21,485 nt of DNA, from positions 1-21,485 of the forward strand of contig JADDPM010000017.1 in NCBI GenBank assembly GCA_016781885.1, in the 5' to 3' direction. The first letter of the stretch is position 1. Each line of letters begins with the position of its first letter. Shown here in pieces: positions 1-8,673 of this stretch. The notes beneath the pieces are model-generated. The model was not told the DNA's origin. It worked only from the letters and a program-made list of their open reading frames with translations, and did not search any database. The translations under genes and the position numbers were made by a program. This stretch comes from Rubrobacter sp. GTDB lineage: Bacteria > Actinomycetota > Rubrobacteria > Rubrobacterales > Rubrobacteraceae.

Positions 1-378
1 GGCGAGCGGGCCGTCGACCAGGTCGACATGGACTGGTACGAGAACGAGTATATGCCGGCTGTCGGCAAACGCGGCGCCGCGATCATCGAGGCGCGCGGCG
101 CGTCGTCGGCGGCGTCAGCGGCCAACGCGGCGATCGACCACATGCGCGACTGGACTTTAGGCGCCGACGGCCTGCGCTCGATGGCGGTCCCGTCGGGCGG
201 TCAGTACGGCGTGGAGGAGGGCCTTGTATCGTCGTTCCCGGTGCGGTTGTCGGGCGGCAACTACGAGATCGTCGAGGGGCTCGAGGTCGGCGAGTTTGCG
301 CAATCGAAGCTAGACATCACCGTGAACGAGCTCAAGGAGGAGCGCAACGCGGTGAAGGGGCTCGGGCTGATCGGCTAG
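1..378 (+). CDS. mdh: malate dehydrogenase, C-terminal part (gene cut by window start)
   Basis: Frame 1 is open from the first base to a TAG at 376-378, giving 125 residues. The sequence RGAAIIEARGASSAASAANA, followed by IDHMRDW, MAVPSGGQYGVEEGLVSSFPV and a C-terminal IVEGLEVGEFAQSKLD, is the C-terminal NAD-malate dehydrogenase domain of the actinobacterial type (about 327 residues in full). The enzyme oxidises malate to oxaloacetate in the cytoplasmic TCA cycle. The N-terminal Rossmann domain and catalytic His lie upstream of the window. The sucCD pair, another TCA step, is 7 kb downstream but is not in the same operon. No terminator is obvious after the stop. An alternative within the family, lactate dehydrogenase, is less likely given the MAVPSGGQYG and EGL motifs. 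Confidence 0.93.
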   Translation, partial: GERAVDQVDMDWYENEYMPAVGKRGAAIIEARGASSAASAANAAIDHMRDWTLGADGLRSMAVPSGGQYGVEEGLVSSFPVRLSGGNYEIVEGLEVGEFAQSKLDITVNELKEERNAVKGLGLIG

Positions 379-431
379 AGCCCGCCAAGATGGTCGAGGT
401 TCTGCACAGCTAGCCCGGACCAGAGCATATC

Positions 432-1101
432 TTGTCTACGCCGAACCTCGAGTTCTGGTACGAGTTCGGGAGCACGTACTCATACCTGTCGGCCTCCAGG
501 ATTGAGGACTTGGCCCACGCTGCGGACGTAGCGGTCTCCTGAAGGCCGTTCTTGCTGGGTCCTATCTTCAAGGAGCAGGGCTGGGACGACTCCCCCTTCA
601 ACGTCTATCTGGCGAAGGGACAGTACATGTGGCGGGACATGGAGCGCCTGTGCGCGAAGTATGGTGTTCCGTTTGCGAGGCCGTCGCGCCTCCCGCGCGA
701 TGGCCTCCTCGCCGCCCGGGTCGCGTGTCTGACGAGCGCGGAATACGAGCCCTGGCTCCCCGACTTCGTCCAAGCAGTCTTCCGGGCCAACTTTGGCGAG
801 GATCGCGAGATCGGAGACGCTGTGGAGATTCGGTCGATCCTCGACGATCTCTCTCTGCCAGCCGGGCGCGGAACTCGTCGAACGAGCCCAGATGCCTGAA
901 AGCAAGCAGCGTCTACGCGATCACGCGCAGAGAGCCATAGAGTTCGGGATCTTCGGCGCCCCGAGCTTTGTGGTCGGCGAGGAACTTCTCTGGGGCAATG
1001 ACCGCGTGGAGGACGCCCTGGCATGGCGCGGACGCATGCCGGAACCTGACGCGAGGCAAATCCTACCAGGCGCCGTAACATTTGACCGAATGAGGAGGTA
1101 G
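432..1101 (+). pseudogene. broken 2-hydroxychromene-2-carboxylate isomerase-like (DsbA/GST-kappa fold) gene
   Basis: A TTG at 432 begins a frame reading STPNLEFWYEFGSTYSYL, typical of the thioredoxin-like HCCA isomerase/DsbA family (about 200 residues). It is interrupted by TGA at 540-542, just before RPFLLGPIFKEQGWDDSPFN, where the family normally has Trp (TGG). The frame then continues through KGQYMWRDMERLCAKYGVPF to about 855. There a TCTCTCTCT tract at 848-856 coincides with a frame change. The C-terminal part (QPGAELVERAQ, then the conserved FGIFGAPSFVVGEELLWGNDR) is read one frame over and ends with TAG at 1099-1101. So there is one nonsense and one slippage-type frameshift. Family members isomerise aromatic or naphthalene catabolites with glutathione or act as disulfide oxidoreductases; this copy should be inactive. 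The start has no clear ribosome-binding site. Confidence 0.8.
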
Positions 1102-1102
1102 G

Positions 1103-1561
1103 ATCTCGATCTCGGAAGCGAAACCGGAGTTCAAGGAACGTTCACGAGAAGCGTTCGAGGAGATGCGCGTTGGGCAAAATTTCACGTTCCAGCGTACCTT
1201 TACCGACGGAGACGTGGCGATGTTCTGCGGCGGTACCGGGGACTACAACCCCTACTAGCAGGACGCGGCGTTCGAGGAGCAGAGCTTCTACGGGCAGTTG
1301 ACCATACTGGGACTGCTCACCGGGAGCATGCTGACACACATCGGCGGCCTGCTCGGCTTCCTCGCCACGGAGATGTCCTTCGATTAGGTTGCGCCGGGCT
1401 TCGCGGGCGACACGCTCTCCTGCGCCGTCACTATAGCGAAGAAGAACGAGAAGAAACGCCGCGTAACAGCGACCGCCGTCTTATTCATCAATTAGGATGA
1501 CGTCGAGGTGCTACGGGCGACGTTCGCCGGGTTCCCCGGCCAGATCCGTCTGGCTCGTTAG
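1103..1561 (+). pseudogene. MaoC-like dehydratase/hydratase gene with three internal TAG codons
   Basis: One continuous frame from about 1103 to the TAG at 1559-1561 encodes a hot-dog-fold MaoC-type protein of about 152 codons: FEEMRVGQNFTFQRTFTDGD, GGTGDYNPY, FYGQLTILGLLTGSMLTHIG, PGFAGDTLSCAV. Internal TAG codons lie at 1256, 1385 and 1493. The first falls where the family has the catalytic His after GDYNPY; the third follows LFIN, where Gln or Glu is usual. No frameshift is visible. A good Shine-Dalgarno (AGGAGG, 1093-1098) precedes an ATC or a nearby codon, so the start codon itself may be lost. The family hydrates enoyl-CoA or related substrates. The gene directly follows the broken isomerase, and the two probably formed one catabolic operon. 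Decay is the simplest reading. Confidence 0.8.
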
Positions 1562-1652
1562 CTCCTTTGGCGGCCGATGCTTTGGCAGATGGTTCCTAAA
1601 GACACTCCGAATAACAGCCGGAGCGCCTGCTAAGAGTCGGTCTCTGCTCGCC

Positions 1653-2918
1653 CTATAGTACTTTTATGCGCCTGCGAACCTTCTTCTCGGCGATGCTCTT
1701 GGCTATCTTCTCGAAGGCGCGCGCCGGAGCCGTGTCCTCCGCGAAGAGGCTCTTGCCGGGCTCGCCAGAGGCGTCTGGGAGGATAGGAATACGCCCCATG
1801 ACCTTCGCGTCCAACTCGCTCGCGACCCTGTCACCGCCGTCGCCGCCGAAGATCCTGAGCTCCTCGCCGCAGCACGGGCACTCGGCGTGGCTCATGTTCT
1901 CGACTACGCCGGCGAGCTTGAGGTGCGCCTGCACGGCCATCTTGCCCGCCTTCACAGCCACGCGTGCGGCGTCGGCCTGCGGGGTGGTGACGACGAGAGC
2001 CTCAGCCTTGGGGATCATCTGGGCTACGGTGAGGGCGACGTCGCCGGTTCCGGGGGGCATGTCCACGATGATGAAGTCAGGCTCGTCCCAGTAGACGTCG
2101 CGCATTAGCTGGGTAAGAGCCTTGTTTACTATCGGGGCGCGCCAAATGATCGCCTGCCCCTCGTTGACGAAGTTGCCCATCGAGATGAACTTCAGGCCCG
2201 TGGGCGACTCTATCGGGAAGATGACGCCGCCGACGACGTTCGGCTTCTCGGTGGCTCCAAGCATCACGGGTACCGAGGAACCATGCACGTCGGCGTCGAG
2301 TATCTCCACGGAGTGACCGGCCCTATCGAGCGCGGCGGCAAGGTTCACAGCCACCGTGCTCTTGCCGACGCCGCCCTTGCCGGAGACGACGGCGATAATG
2401 CGAGTCCTGGACTCGTCCTTGAAGGCGGGGGCGAGCTCGGAGGGACCACCGTGCAGCGAGGTCATGAGGTTCTGGCGGTCGGCGTCGGTCATCACGCCGA
2501 AGTCGACCTCGACGCTCTCGACGCCCTCGATCTCCATGAGCCGGTCTCGGACGTCGGTCGTGATCCTGTGCTTCATCGGACACCCGGCCGTCGTGAGAGC
2601 AACCCCTACGGTGACGCTCGAACCCTGTATCTCTACCCCGCGCACCATATTCAGAGAGATGAGGTCGCGCCCGATCTCCGGGTCCCTAACGTCCCTCAAC
2701 GCCTCCCGGACCCCGGCCTCGGAGAACCCGTCGGCAGGCTCCTCGGGCTTCGGAGTTCGATCCACCAAATCTCCGGCAGTCTCGGTCTCGAGTTCGAGGG
2801 CCGCACTCTCTTGGGGCGTCCCACCGCCGAGCTCCGCCGTGCTCCCCGTCTCCCGCGAAGCCTCGTCCGTCTCCCCCTGCAAGTTGCCATTCTTGCGTCT
2901 GCGAAACCACTCTACCAT
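1653..2918 (-). CDS. mrp: Mrp/ApbC-type iron-sulfur cluster carrier ATPase with N-terminal MIP18 domain
   Basis: This is a 421-residue cytoplasmic P-loop NTPase of the Mrp/NBP35 family, which binds and transfers Fe-S clusters to apoproteins. An acidic, low-complexity segment (residues about 10-65) precedes a MIP18/DUF59 domain (about 68-140; RDPEIGRDLISLNMV and TTAGCP with Cys113). The ATPase domain begins with SGKGGVGKST at 179-188, has the Walker B-like VDMPPGTGDVALT near 285-297 and the cluster-binding CPCC at 347-350 (C-x-x-C). I place the start at ATG 2918 because GGAGGAGG lies 12 bases upstream and the residues MVEWFRRRKNG fit the family; an in-frame extension to 3053 looks non-coding. 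It ends with TAG and converges on the decayed MaoC gene. It stands alone with no obvious operon partners. Confidence 0.92.
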   Translation of the reverse strand: MVEWFRRRKNGNLQGETDEASRETGSTAELGGGTPQESAALELETETAGDLVDRTPKPEEPADGFSEAGVREALRDVRDPEIGRDLISLNMVRGVEIQGSSVTVGVALTTAGCPMKHRITTDVRDRLMEIEGVESVEVDFGVMTDADRQNLMTSLHGGPSELAPAFKDESRTRIIAVVSGKGGVGKSTVAVNLAAALDRAGHSVEILDADVHGSSVPVMLGATEKPNVVGGVIFPIESPTGLKFISMGNFVNEGQAIIWRAPIVNKALTQLMRDVYWDEPDFIIVDMPPGTGDVALTVAQMIPKAEALVVTTPQADAARVAVKAGKMAVQAHLKLAGVVENMSHAECPCCGEELRIFGGDGGDRVASELDAKVMGRIPILPDASGEPGKSLFAEDTAPARAFEKIAKSIAEKKVRRRIKVL

Positions 2919-3120
2919 ACTCTTAAGAGACCTCCTCCAGGGTTCATCCCCGGCGACCGTTGATGCTAAAGGCGGGTGTCGTCTCCCCCTGCTTTCGAGG
3001 TAGATACTATCACAACGGTCTCCTATCTCGACTCGCTCTACCCGTAATCGCACGCGAGAACAGAGACTGCGGAGTGGTATTCAACTGCCTCAAGCCCACC
3101 AAGGATCAGCGTGTTCCCGG

Positions 3121-3364
3121 TCAGTAGGCGACGCCAGAGTAGCAGGCTGATGCGGTGCGCGGTATCGCCTCTTCGGTCTCCGCGCCGTTGCGACGGTTGA
3201 TTTTCTCGAGGTCCTCCTGAGGTTGCCCGGCCTCTAGCTTGACGGTAAGCTGATCGGAGCATATTTTTCCCTTTCTGGAGGCTTGAAGAATCAGAATCGG
3301 AACGGGTGTCCGCAGCCTGGGGTGAACCTACAAAAGATCCGCCGAGCAGGATTACCATCGCCAT
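3121..3364 (-). pseudogene. remnant of a secreted protein, possibly subtilase (S8) N-terminus
   Basis: Reading the minus strand from ATG 3364 gives a hydrophobic start (MAMVILLGGSFVGSPQAADT) resembling a signal peptide, followed by a Ser/Asp-rich stretch. After at least two frame changes comes DQLTVKLEAG, then EDLEKINRRNGAETEEAIPR, ending in TGA at 3121-3123. A VTVKLEAG...INRRNG pattern resembles the propeptide start of subtilisin-like proteases, but only about 80 codons remain and no catalytic part is present. The 3054-3380 interval holds nothing else I can support. It lies immediately downstream of the mutase gene on the same strand. Identification of the family is tentative. Confidence 0.35.
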
Positions 3365-3380
3365 AGAGAGAGCTATCTTG

Positions 3381-4973
<1,593 letters not shown>

Positions 4974-4986
4974 GCTCGTGCTTCTC

Positions 4987-5400
4987 CTAACCTTTGTCCG
5001 CGGGCAGCTCGACGAGCTCGGTGAGGACGCCGTGAGCGCCCTTCGGGTGGACGAAAGCCATGCGCGTCCCGCCAGCGCCTATCCTCGGCTCCTCGTCTAT
5101 AAGCTCGACGCCGTTCTCTTTAAGCTCTTCGAGAGATGCTTGGAGGTCCTCTACCTGGAAGGCGACGTGATGGAAGCCCTCGCCGCGCTTTTGGAGGAAC
5201 CTGCCGACGGGCGAGTCGGGGCGGGTAGGTTGGACGAGCTCGACCATCGACTCCCCCACCTCGAACATCGTCGAGACAATCCCCTGTTCCTCGACCTCCT
5301 CCGGCTCGCCGACCCGCGCGCCGAAGTGCTCCTCGTAGAAGCGGGCGGCGGCGGAGATGTCCTCGACCGCGTAACCTAAATGATAGATCTTCTTGAGCAA
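4987..5400 (-). CDS. mce: methylmalonyl-CoA epimerase
   Basis: This 137-residue glyoxalase/VOC-fold protein interconverts (S)- and (R)-methylmalonyl-CoA and so feeds the mutase encoded next to it. It begins MLKKIYHLGYAVEDI, with the first metal-ligand His at residue 7; GFHHVAFQVED supplies a second His and LTELVEL the Glu ligand. FVHPKGAHGVL is also typical. I choose TTG at 5400 because AGGAGG sits six bases upstream (spacer CGAAAG) and the protein then starts exactly where the family does; the TTG at 5424 would add eight residues and lacks a ribosome-binding site. It ends with TAG, 13 bases before the mutase GTG. A TACAAT sequence on the minus strand at 5424-5429 is a possible -10 element for this two-gene operon, with no convincing -35. 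Confidence 0.93.
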   Translation of the reverse strand: MLKKIYHLGYAVEDISAAARFYEEHFGARVGEPEEVEEQGIVSTMFEVGESMVELVQPTRPDSPVGRFLQKRGEGFHHVAFQVEDLQASLEELKENGVELIDEEPRIGAGGTRMAFVHPKGAHGVLTELVELPADKG

Positions 5401-5522
5401 ACTTTCGCCTCCTGTCGCGGCCAATTGTATTTCATGCGAGCTCGGCCCACACCGGGCAGCGAGGAGCTTTCTTATAGAATGGGCTGTAGATATCTTCGGA
5501 TGCGAGGCGAGAGGCAGGTCAC

Positions 5523-5765
5523 ATGGCCCAGAGCGTTGTGCAGAGAATCCAGGAGCTTAACGAGGAGCGCGAGAGACTGGTGGCCCGCGAAGGGACGCAC
5601 CGCGCGAGCGACGAGGACCACCAGAGGCTCCAGCAGATAGACCACGACGTTAGCGTCCTCTGGGACCTCAGGCGGCGCGAGCTGGCGGGTGAGCAGATCA
5701 GCCTGGACGAGGATTACTTAGACTCCTACGACCGCTACACGGACGACGACTCGCCGGGGCGTTAG
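5523..5765 (+). CDS. DUF2630 family protein
   Basis: This is an 80-residue, highly charged, helical protein: SVVQRIQELNEERERLVARE, then EDHQRLQQIDHDVSVLWDL and RRRELAG, matching the DUF2630 pattern of actinobacteria (two helices with the conserved L-D-x-x-W-D-L segment). It has no signal peptide or membrane span, so it should be cytoplasmic; its function is unknown. ATG 5523 has a weak GGCAGG upstream. The gene is divergent from the epimerase-mutase operon across 122 bases, in which TATAGAAT at 5473-5480 is a possible -10 region for it. It stops with TAG three bases before the end of the convergent minus-strand gene. Confidence 0.82.
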   Translation: MAQSVVQRIQELNEERERLVAREGTHRASDEDHQRLQQIDHDVSVLWDLRRRELAGEQISLDEDYLDSYDRYTDDDSPGR

Positions 5766-5768
5766 GGT

Positions 5769-6005
5769 TTATCCGCCGGGCCCGGCGAGGTCGCCGGCCT
5801 CCGCCCACTCGGCGGTGGACGAGGCGCGGGTGAGCACCTTGACGAGCTCCAGCATGTCGTCCTCGCTGAAGTTGCTCCGCCCCGCCTCGGGCACGAACGC
5901 CACCTCCCGCCCGTCCTTATAACGGACGACCACGCGGTTGATGTCTATGTAGCTCGTCTCGCTGCTATTCTTATCGAAGTTCTGAGTCCGTATGATGCCA
6001 TGCAT
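5769..6005 (-). CDS. small conserved-looking hypothetical protein (78 aa)
   Basis: I do not recognise this 78-residue protein. It reads MHGIIRTQNFDKNSSETSYI, continues with a beta-rich INRVVVRYKDGREVAFVPEAG and ends in a short helix (SEDDMLELVKVLTRASS) and a Gly-rich tail. There is no signal peptide or membrane span. The start is well supported: AGGAGG lies six bases before ATG 6005 (spacer AAACAC). It sits 10 bases after the stop of the 76-residue gene and is surely translated from the same transcript. It ends with TAA, tail-to-tail with the DUF2630 gene. Codon use is like its neighbours, so it is probably a real gene. Confidence 0.75.
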   Translation of the reverse strand: MHGIIRTQNFDKNSSETSYIDINRVVVRYKDGREVAFVPEAGRSNFSEDDMLELVKVLTRASSTAEWAEAGDLAGPGG

Positions 6006-6015
6006 GTGTTTCCTC

Positions 6016-6246
6016 CTACTTGCGGTTGACCCGTAGCTGGTGAGAGAGCGAGTCCAGGTAGGTGGCTGCCTGGATCAGCTCGTAGGCGCCGAACTCGGCG
6101 CGCATCCGGGGCTTGAGGACCTCCTCGTCGCCAGTGTCGAACTGCAACGCTATCTCCTCTATACCGTAGGGGTCCATCCCGCTCCACATCTGCAAGGGGC
6201 TACCCTGCCACTCGTTGTCCGACCTCTGCCTCGCCTCTTCGGCCAT
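6016..6246 (-). CDS. small hypothetical protein (76 aa)
   Basis: This is an unrecognised 76-residue soluble protein: MAEEARQRSDNEWQGSPLQM, then GMDPYGIEEIALQFDTGDEE, and a helical C-terminus (YELIQAATYLDSLSHQLRVN). The start is supported by GAGGAG eight bases before ATG 6246. It ends in TAG, ten bases before the 78-residue gene, and lies 61 bases after the DUF554 gene on the same strand. These three may form one operon. The acidic composition and lack of a signal suggest a cytoplasmic protein, perhaps a partner of the 78-residue product, but that is inference from spacing alone. Confidence 0.75.
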   Translation of the reverse strand: MAEEARQRSDNEWQGSPLQMWSGMDPYGIEEIALQFDTGDEEVLKPRMRAEFGAYELIQAATYLDSLSHQLRVNRK

Positions 6247-6307
6247 AACTAAAGCTCCTCTCGCTTAAAGACCTGCACACCAGTGTACCGAGCACCCTCC
6301 CCTCACA

Positions 6308-6997
6308 CTATAGCGGCCAGAGGGGCGCCAGGGCTACTAGCAGGGGAGCTATGACGAGCGCGGGGAGCATGTTCGCCACCCGTACCTCCTTCAACTCCAG
6401 CAAGACCAACCCGAGGCCCAGGATCAGAATGCCCCCCGTAGCCGTCGTTGCAGCTATCATAGGCTCTGTCACGACCTCCTCAAGCAGCCCCGCTGAGAGC
6501 GTCAGTGTCCCCTGCACCACGAGCACCGTCCCCGCCGACAGGAGCACCCCCCACCCGAGCACCGAGGCGAAGGAGAGCGAGGCGACTAGGTCAAGCGCGC
6601 TCTTGAGGGCGAGCAGGCTATAGTCCCCCGTGAGCCCATCTTCGAGGGAGCCGAGTATCGTCAGCGGTCCCACACAGAAGAGCAGGCTCGTGGTCACGAA
6701 CGCGCGGCTTACTGGGCTCTCCCCTTTCGAGAGGCGCTCCTGAAGATAGTCCCCGAAGCGTTTGAGGGCACCATCAATATTCAGAGCTTCGCCGACGATG
6801 AGACCCAGGATCACACTGACCAGCGGTACGAGCGGATTATCGAATTCGAGGAAGTTGGAGACGCCAATCAGGAGCGTGACGAGCCCGATACCCTGCATCG
6901 CCGTCTGGCGCATGCCCTTGGGGAGACGCGCGCCCACGAGCGTACCCAAGCCGCCGCCGGCCAGCACCGCCGCGACGTTTATCGCGGTCCCCGTCAT
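6308..6997 (-). CDS. DUF554 family membrane protein
   Basis: This 229-residue integral membrane protein matches the DUF554 (YdfK-like) family in length and pattern: GTAINVAAVLAGGGLGTLVG at the start, RQTAMQGIGLVTLLIGVSNF, LIVGEALNIDGALKRFGDYL, FVTTSLLFCVGPLTILGSLE-DG, and late helices GGILILGLGLVLLELKEVRV and LPALVIAPLLVAL. About six to seven membrane spans are likely. The family is often described as a possible small-molecule transporter, but its substrate is unknown. The start is ATG 6997; a GGAGG lies almost against it, so initiation may use the GGGG at about -13. It ends with TAG and is followed on the same strand by the two small genes. Confidence 0.88.
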   Translation of the reverse strand: MTGTAINVAAVLAGGGLGTLVGARLPKGMRQTAMQGIGLVTLLIGVSNFLEFDNPLVPLVSVILGLIVGEALNIDGALKRFGDYLQERLSKGESPVSRAFVTTSLLFCVGPLTILGSLEDGLTGDYSLLALKSALDLVASLSFASVLGWGVLLSAGTVLVVQGTLTLSAGLLEEVVTEPMIAATTATGGILILGLGLVLLELKEVRVANMLPALVIAPLLVALAPLWPL

Positions 6998-7091
6998 GCC
7001 TCCGCATACCCCACGACCTCGGAGTATAGTGCAACCAACGCGGGCGGCGTCGGTTCAGGGGTAGGCTGCAAGCTCTCAACGGACTTTGCGG

Positions 7092-7424
7092 CTAGAGGTA
7101 CGGTATCGACACGCTCCTTAGGTTAGCAACTGCCAACCCTTCACCCCAGCCTCCTATAGAAGCCGCCGTCGCCGGGACCAGAGCACACCCCGCCGTGCAG
7201 AGAGTAGCCGCATGGGCGATCCTCCCGTCCGCGTGGTTCGTCCGCCACCCGGTCAGAGAGCATGACTCCCAGGACAAAAAAAGGACGATCAGCGCAATCG
7301 AACATAGCCACGCCGCATCGGGCACGGGCTCTCTGATAGCGTATTGGCAACAAATCAGCGGCGAGAGCTATTGGTGAACTATAGTGGACATTACGAGCAG
7401 GAGGACGGGCCGGCGATACCACAT
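7092..7424 (-). pseudogene. remnant of a small membrane protein, amber-interrupted (possibly DUF998-like)
   Basis: On the minus strand a single frame runs from ATG 7424 to TAG 7092-7094 (110 codons) with one internal TAG at 7368-7370, directly after STIVHQ. Three hydrophobic segments are visible: RRPVLLLVMSTIVHQ/LSPLICC, CSIALIVLFLSWES and AAT-LCTAGCALVPATAASIGG. The helix-LSPLI-QYA arrangement weakly recalls DUF998 membrane proteins, which would be about twice as long, so this would be a truncated copy. There is no ribosome-binding site. The rest of the 6998-7515 gap holds only the sucC promoter region. I see it as a gene remnant but cannot be certain it was ever coding. Confidence 0.3.
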
Positions 7425-7468
7425 GCGCCCAATATTCCAATCAGGCGAAAAGACCTACTGCGTCCCTG

Positions 7469-7474
7469 TATAAT
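7469..7474 (+). promoter_or_regulatory. candidate -10 box for sucCD
   Basis: A perfect TATAAT lies 41 bases before the sucC TTG start, preceded directly by TG. No good -35 hexamer is seen at 17-18 bases upstream. The distance would give a leader of about 35 bases containing the GAGGAG ribosome-binding site at 7507-7512. Confidence 0.45.
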
Positions 7475-7515
7475 TCCGGTCGTCGTTAGAGGCGTCACGG
7501 GGAGTTGAGGAGCTT

Positions 7516-8667
7516 TTGGATCTCTACGAGTATCAGGGGAAGAATCTGCTACGGCAGTTCGGTATAGAGACGTTGGAGGGCACCGTCGCCAGGTCGCCCG
7601 AGGAGGCGAAGAAGGCAGCCGAGCAGTTTGGGGGCACCGTAGCGGTGAAGGCGCAGGTCCTCACGGGCGGGCGCGGCAAGGCCGGGGGGATCAAGGTCGT
7701 CCATGACCCGGCGGACGCCGAGGAGGCGGCCCGCCAGATCCTCGGGATGGACATCAAGGGCCACGAGGTCAGGCAAGTGCTCGTTGAGGCGGGTGCGGCG
7801 ATAGCGAGCGAGATGTACCTCTCGATTACGGTGGATAGGGCGGAGAAGAAGCCCCTGATCCTGTTCTCCACCGAAGGCGGCGTGGACATCGAGGAGGTCG
7901 CCGAGACCAAGCCGGAGGCCCTCGTCAAGATTCACGTGGACCCCCTGCTCGGCCTGCTCCCCTACGAGGTGCGCGAGCTGACCTTCAGCGCCGGTCTGGA
8001 GGGAGACGTCGCGAAGGCTGTTGGCAAGACGTTGCAGAACCTGTACAAAGCCTTCACGGAGTCCGACGCGAGCCTTGTGGAGATCAACCCGCTCGTCACC
8101 ACCGAGGACGGGCGCGTCCTGGCGTTAGACGCGAAAGTAACGGTGGACAACTCGAGCCTCTTCCGGCACCAGAACATCGCCGAGCTGCACGATGTGGAAG
8201 CCGCCGACCCCGAGGAGCAGCGGGCGCTGGAGGCGGGCCTGCAGTACGTCAAGCTCGACGGGGACGTTGGGATACTCGGTAACGGCGCGGGGCTCGTGAT
8301 GAGCACGCTCGACGTGGTGGCGCAGGCGGGCGGGGAGCCGGCCAACTTCTGCGATGTCGGCGGCGGGGCGAACGCCGAGAAGATCTCCGAGGCGTTAGAT
8401 ATCGTCACCTCTAACAGACAGGTCAAGAGCGTGCTGTTCAACATCTTCGGCGGCATCACGAGGGGTGACGAGGTCGCACGTGGGCTGCTCGGCGCGCTGG
8501 AGCGGTCGGAGATAAACCTGCCTATAGTGGTGCGGCTCGACGGGACGAACGCCGAAGAGGGGCGGCAGATACTCTCCGAGAACACACCGGAGAACGTGTA
8601 CACCGAGGAGACGATGCTCGACGCGGCGAGGAAGGCCGTGGAGCTCGCGCACAACGGGAGAGGTTAA
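7516..8667 (+). CDS. sucC: succinyl-CoA synthetase (ADP/GDP-forming) beta subunit
   Basis: This 383-residue protein is full-length (family 380-390). It forms the nucleotide-binding beta subunit of the cytoplasmic succinyl-CoA:succinate ligase in the TCA cycle. The N-terminal ATP-grasp domain starts MDLYEYQGKNLLRQFGI and includes KAQVLTGGRGKAGGIK and VEINPLV; the C-terminal ligase domain has GNGAGLVMSTLDVV, FCDVGGGAN and FNIFGGITRGDEVA. TTG 7516 is the start because the conserved MDLYEYQ begins there and GAGGAG lies just upstream (short three-base spacer). It ends in TAA, six bases before sucD. In this neighbourhood the enzyme would also take succinyl-CoA made by the methylmalonyl-CoA mutase. 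Confidence 0.97.
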   Translation: MDLYEYQGKNLLRQFGIETLEGTVARSPEEAKKAAEQFGGTVAVKAQVLTGGRGKAGGIKVVHDPADAEEAARQILGMDIKGHEVRQVLVEAGAAIASEMYLSITVDRAEKKPLILFSTEGGVDIEEVAETKPEALVKIHVDPLLGLLPYEVRELTFSAGLEGDVAKAVGKTLQNLYKAFTESDASLVEINPLVTTEDGRVLALDAKVTVDNSSLFRHQNIAELHDVEAADPEEQRALEAGLQYVKLDGDVGILGNGAGLVMSTLDVVAQAGGEPANFCDVGGGANAEKISEALDIVTSNRQVKSVLFNIFGGITRGDEVARGLLGALERSEINLPIVVRLDGTNAEEGRQILSENTPENVYTEETMLDAARKAVELAHNGRG

Positions 8668-8673
8668 CGAAGA

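Noticed and set aside
2919..3053. N-terminal extension of mrp by 45 codons
   Set aside because: No ribosome-binding site and no similarity; the ATG at 2918 has GGAGGAGG upstream.
7276..7282. Run of seven A (seven T on the minus strand) as an intrinsic terminator
   Set aside because: No stable GC-rich stem precedes it on either strand.
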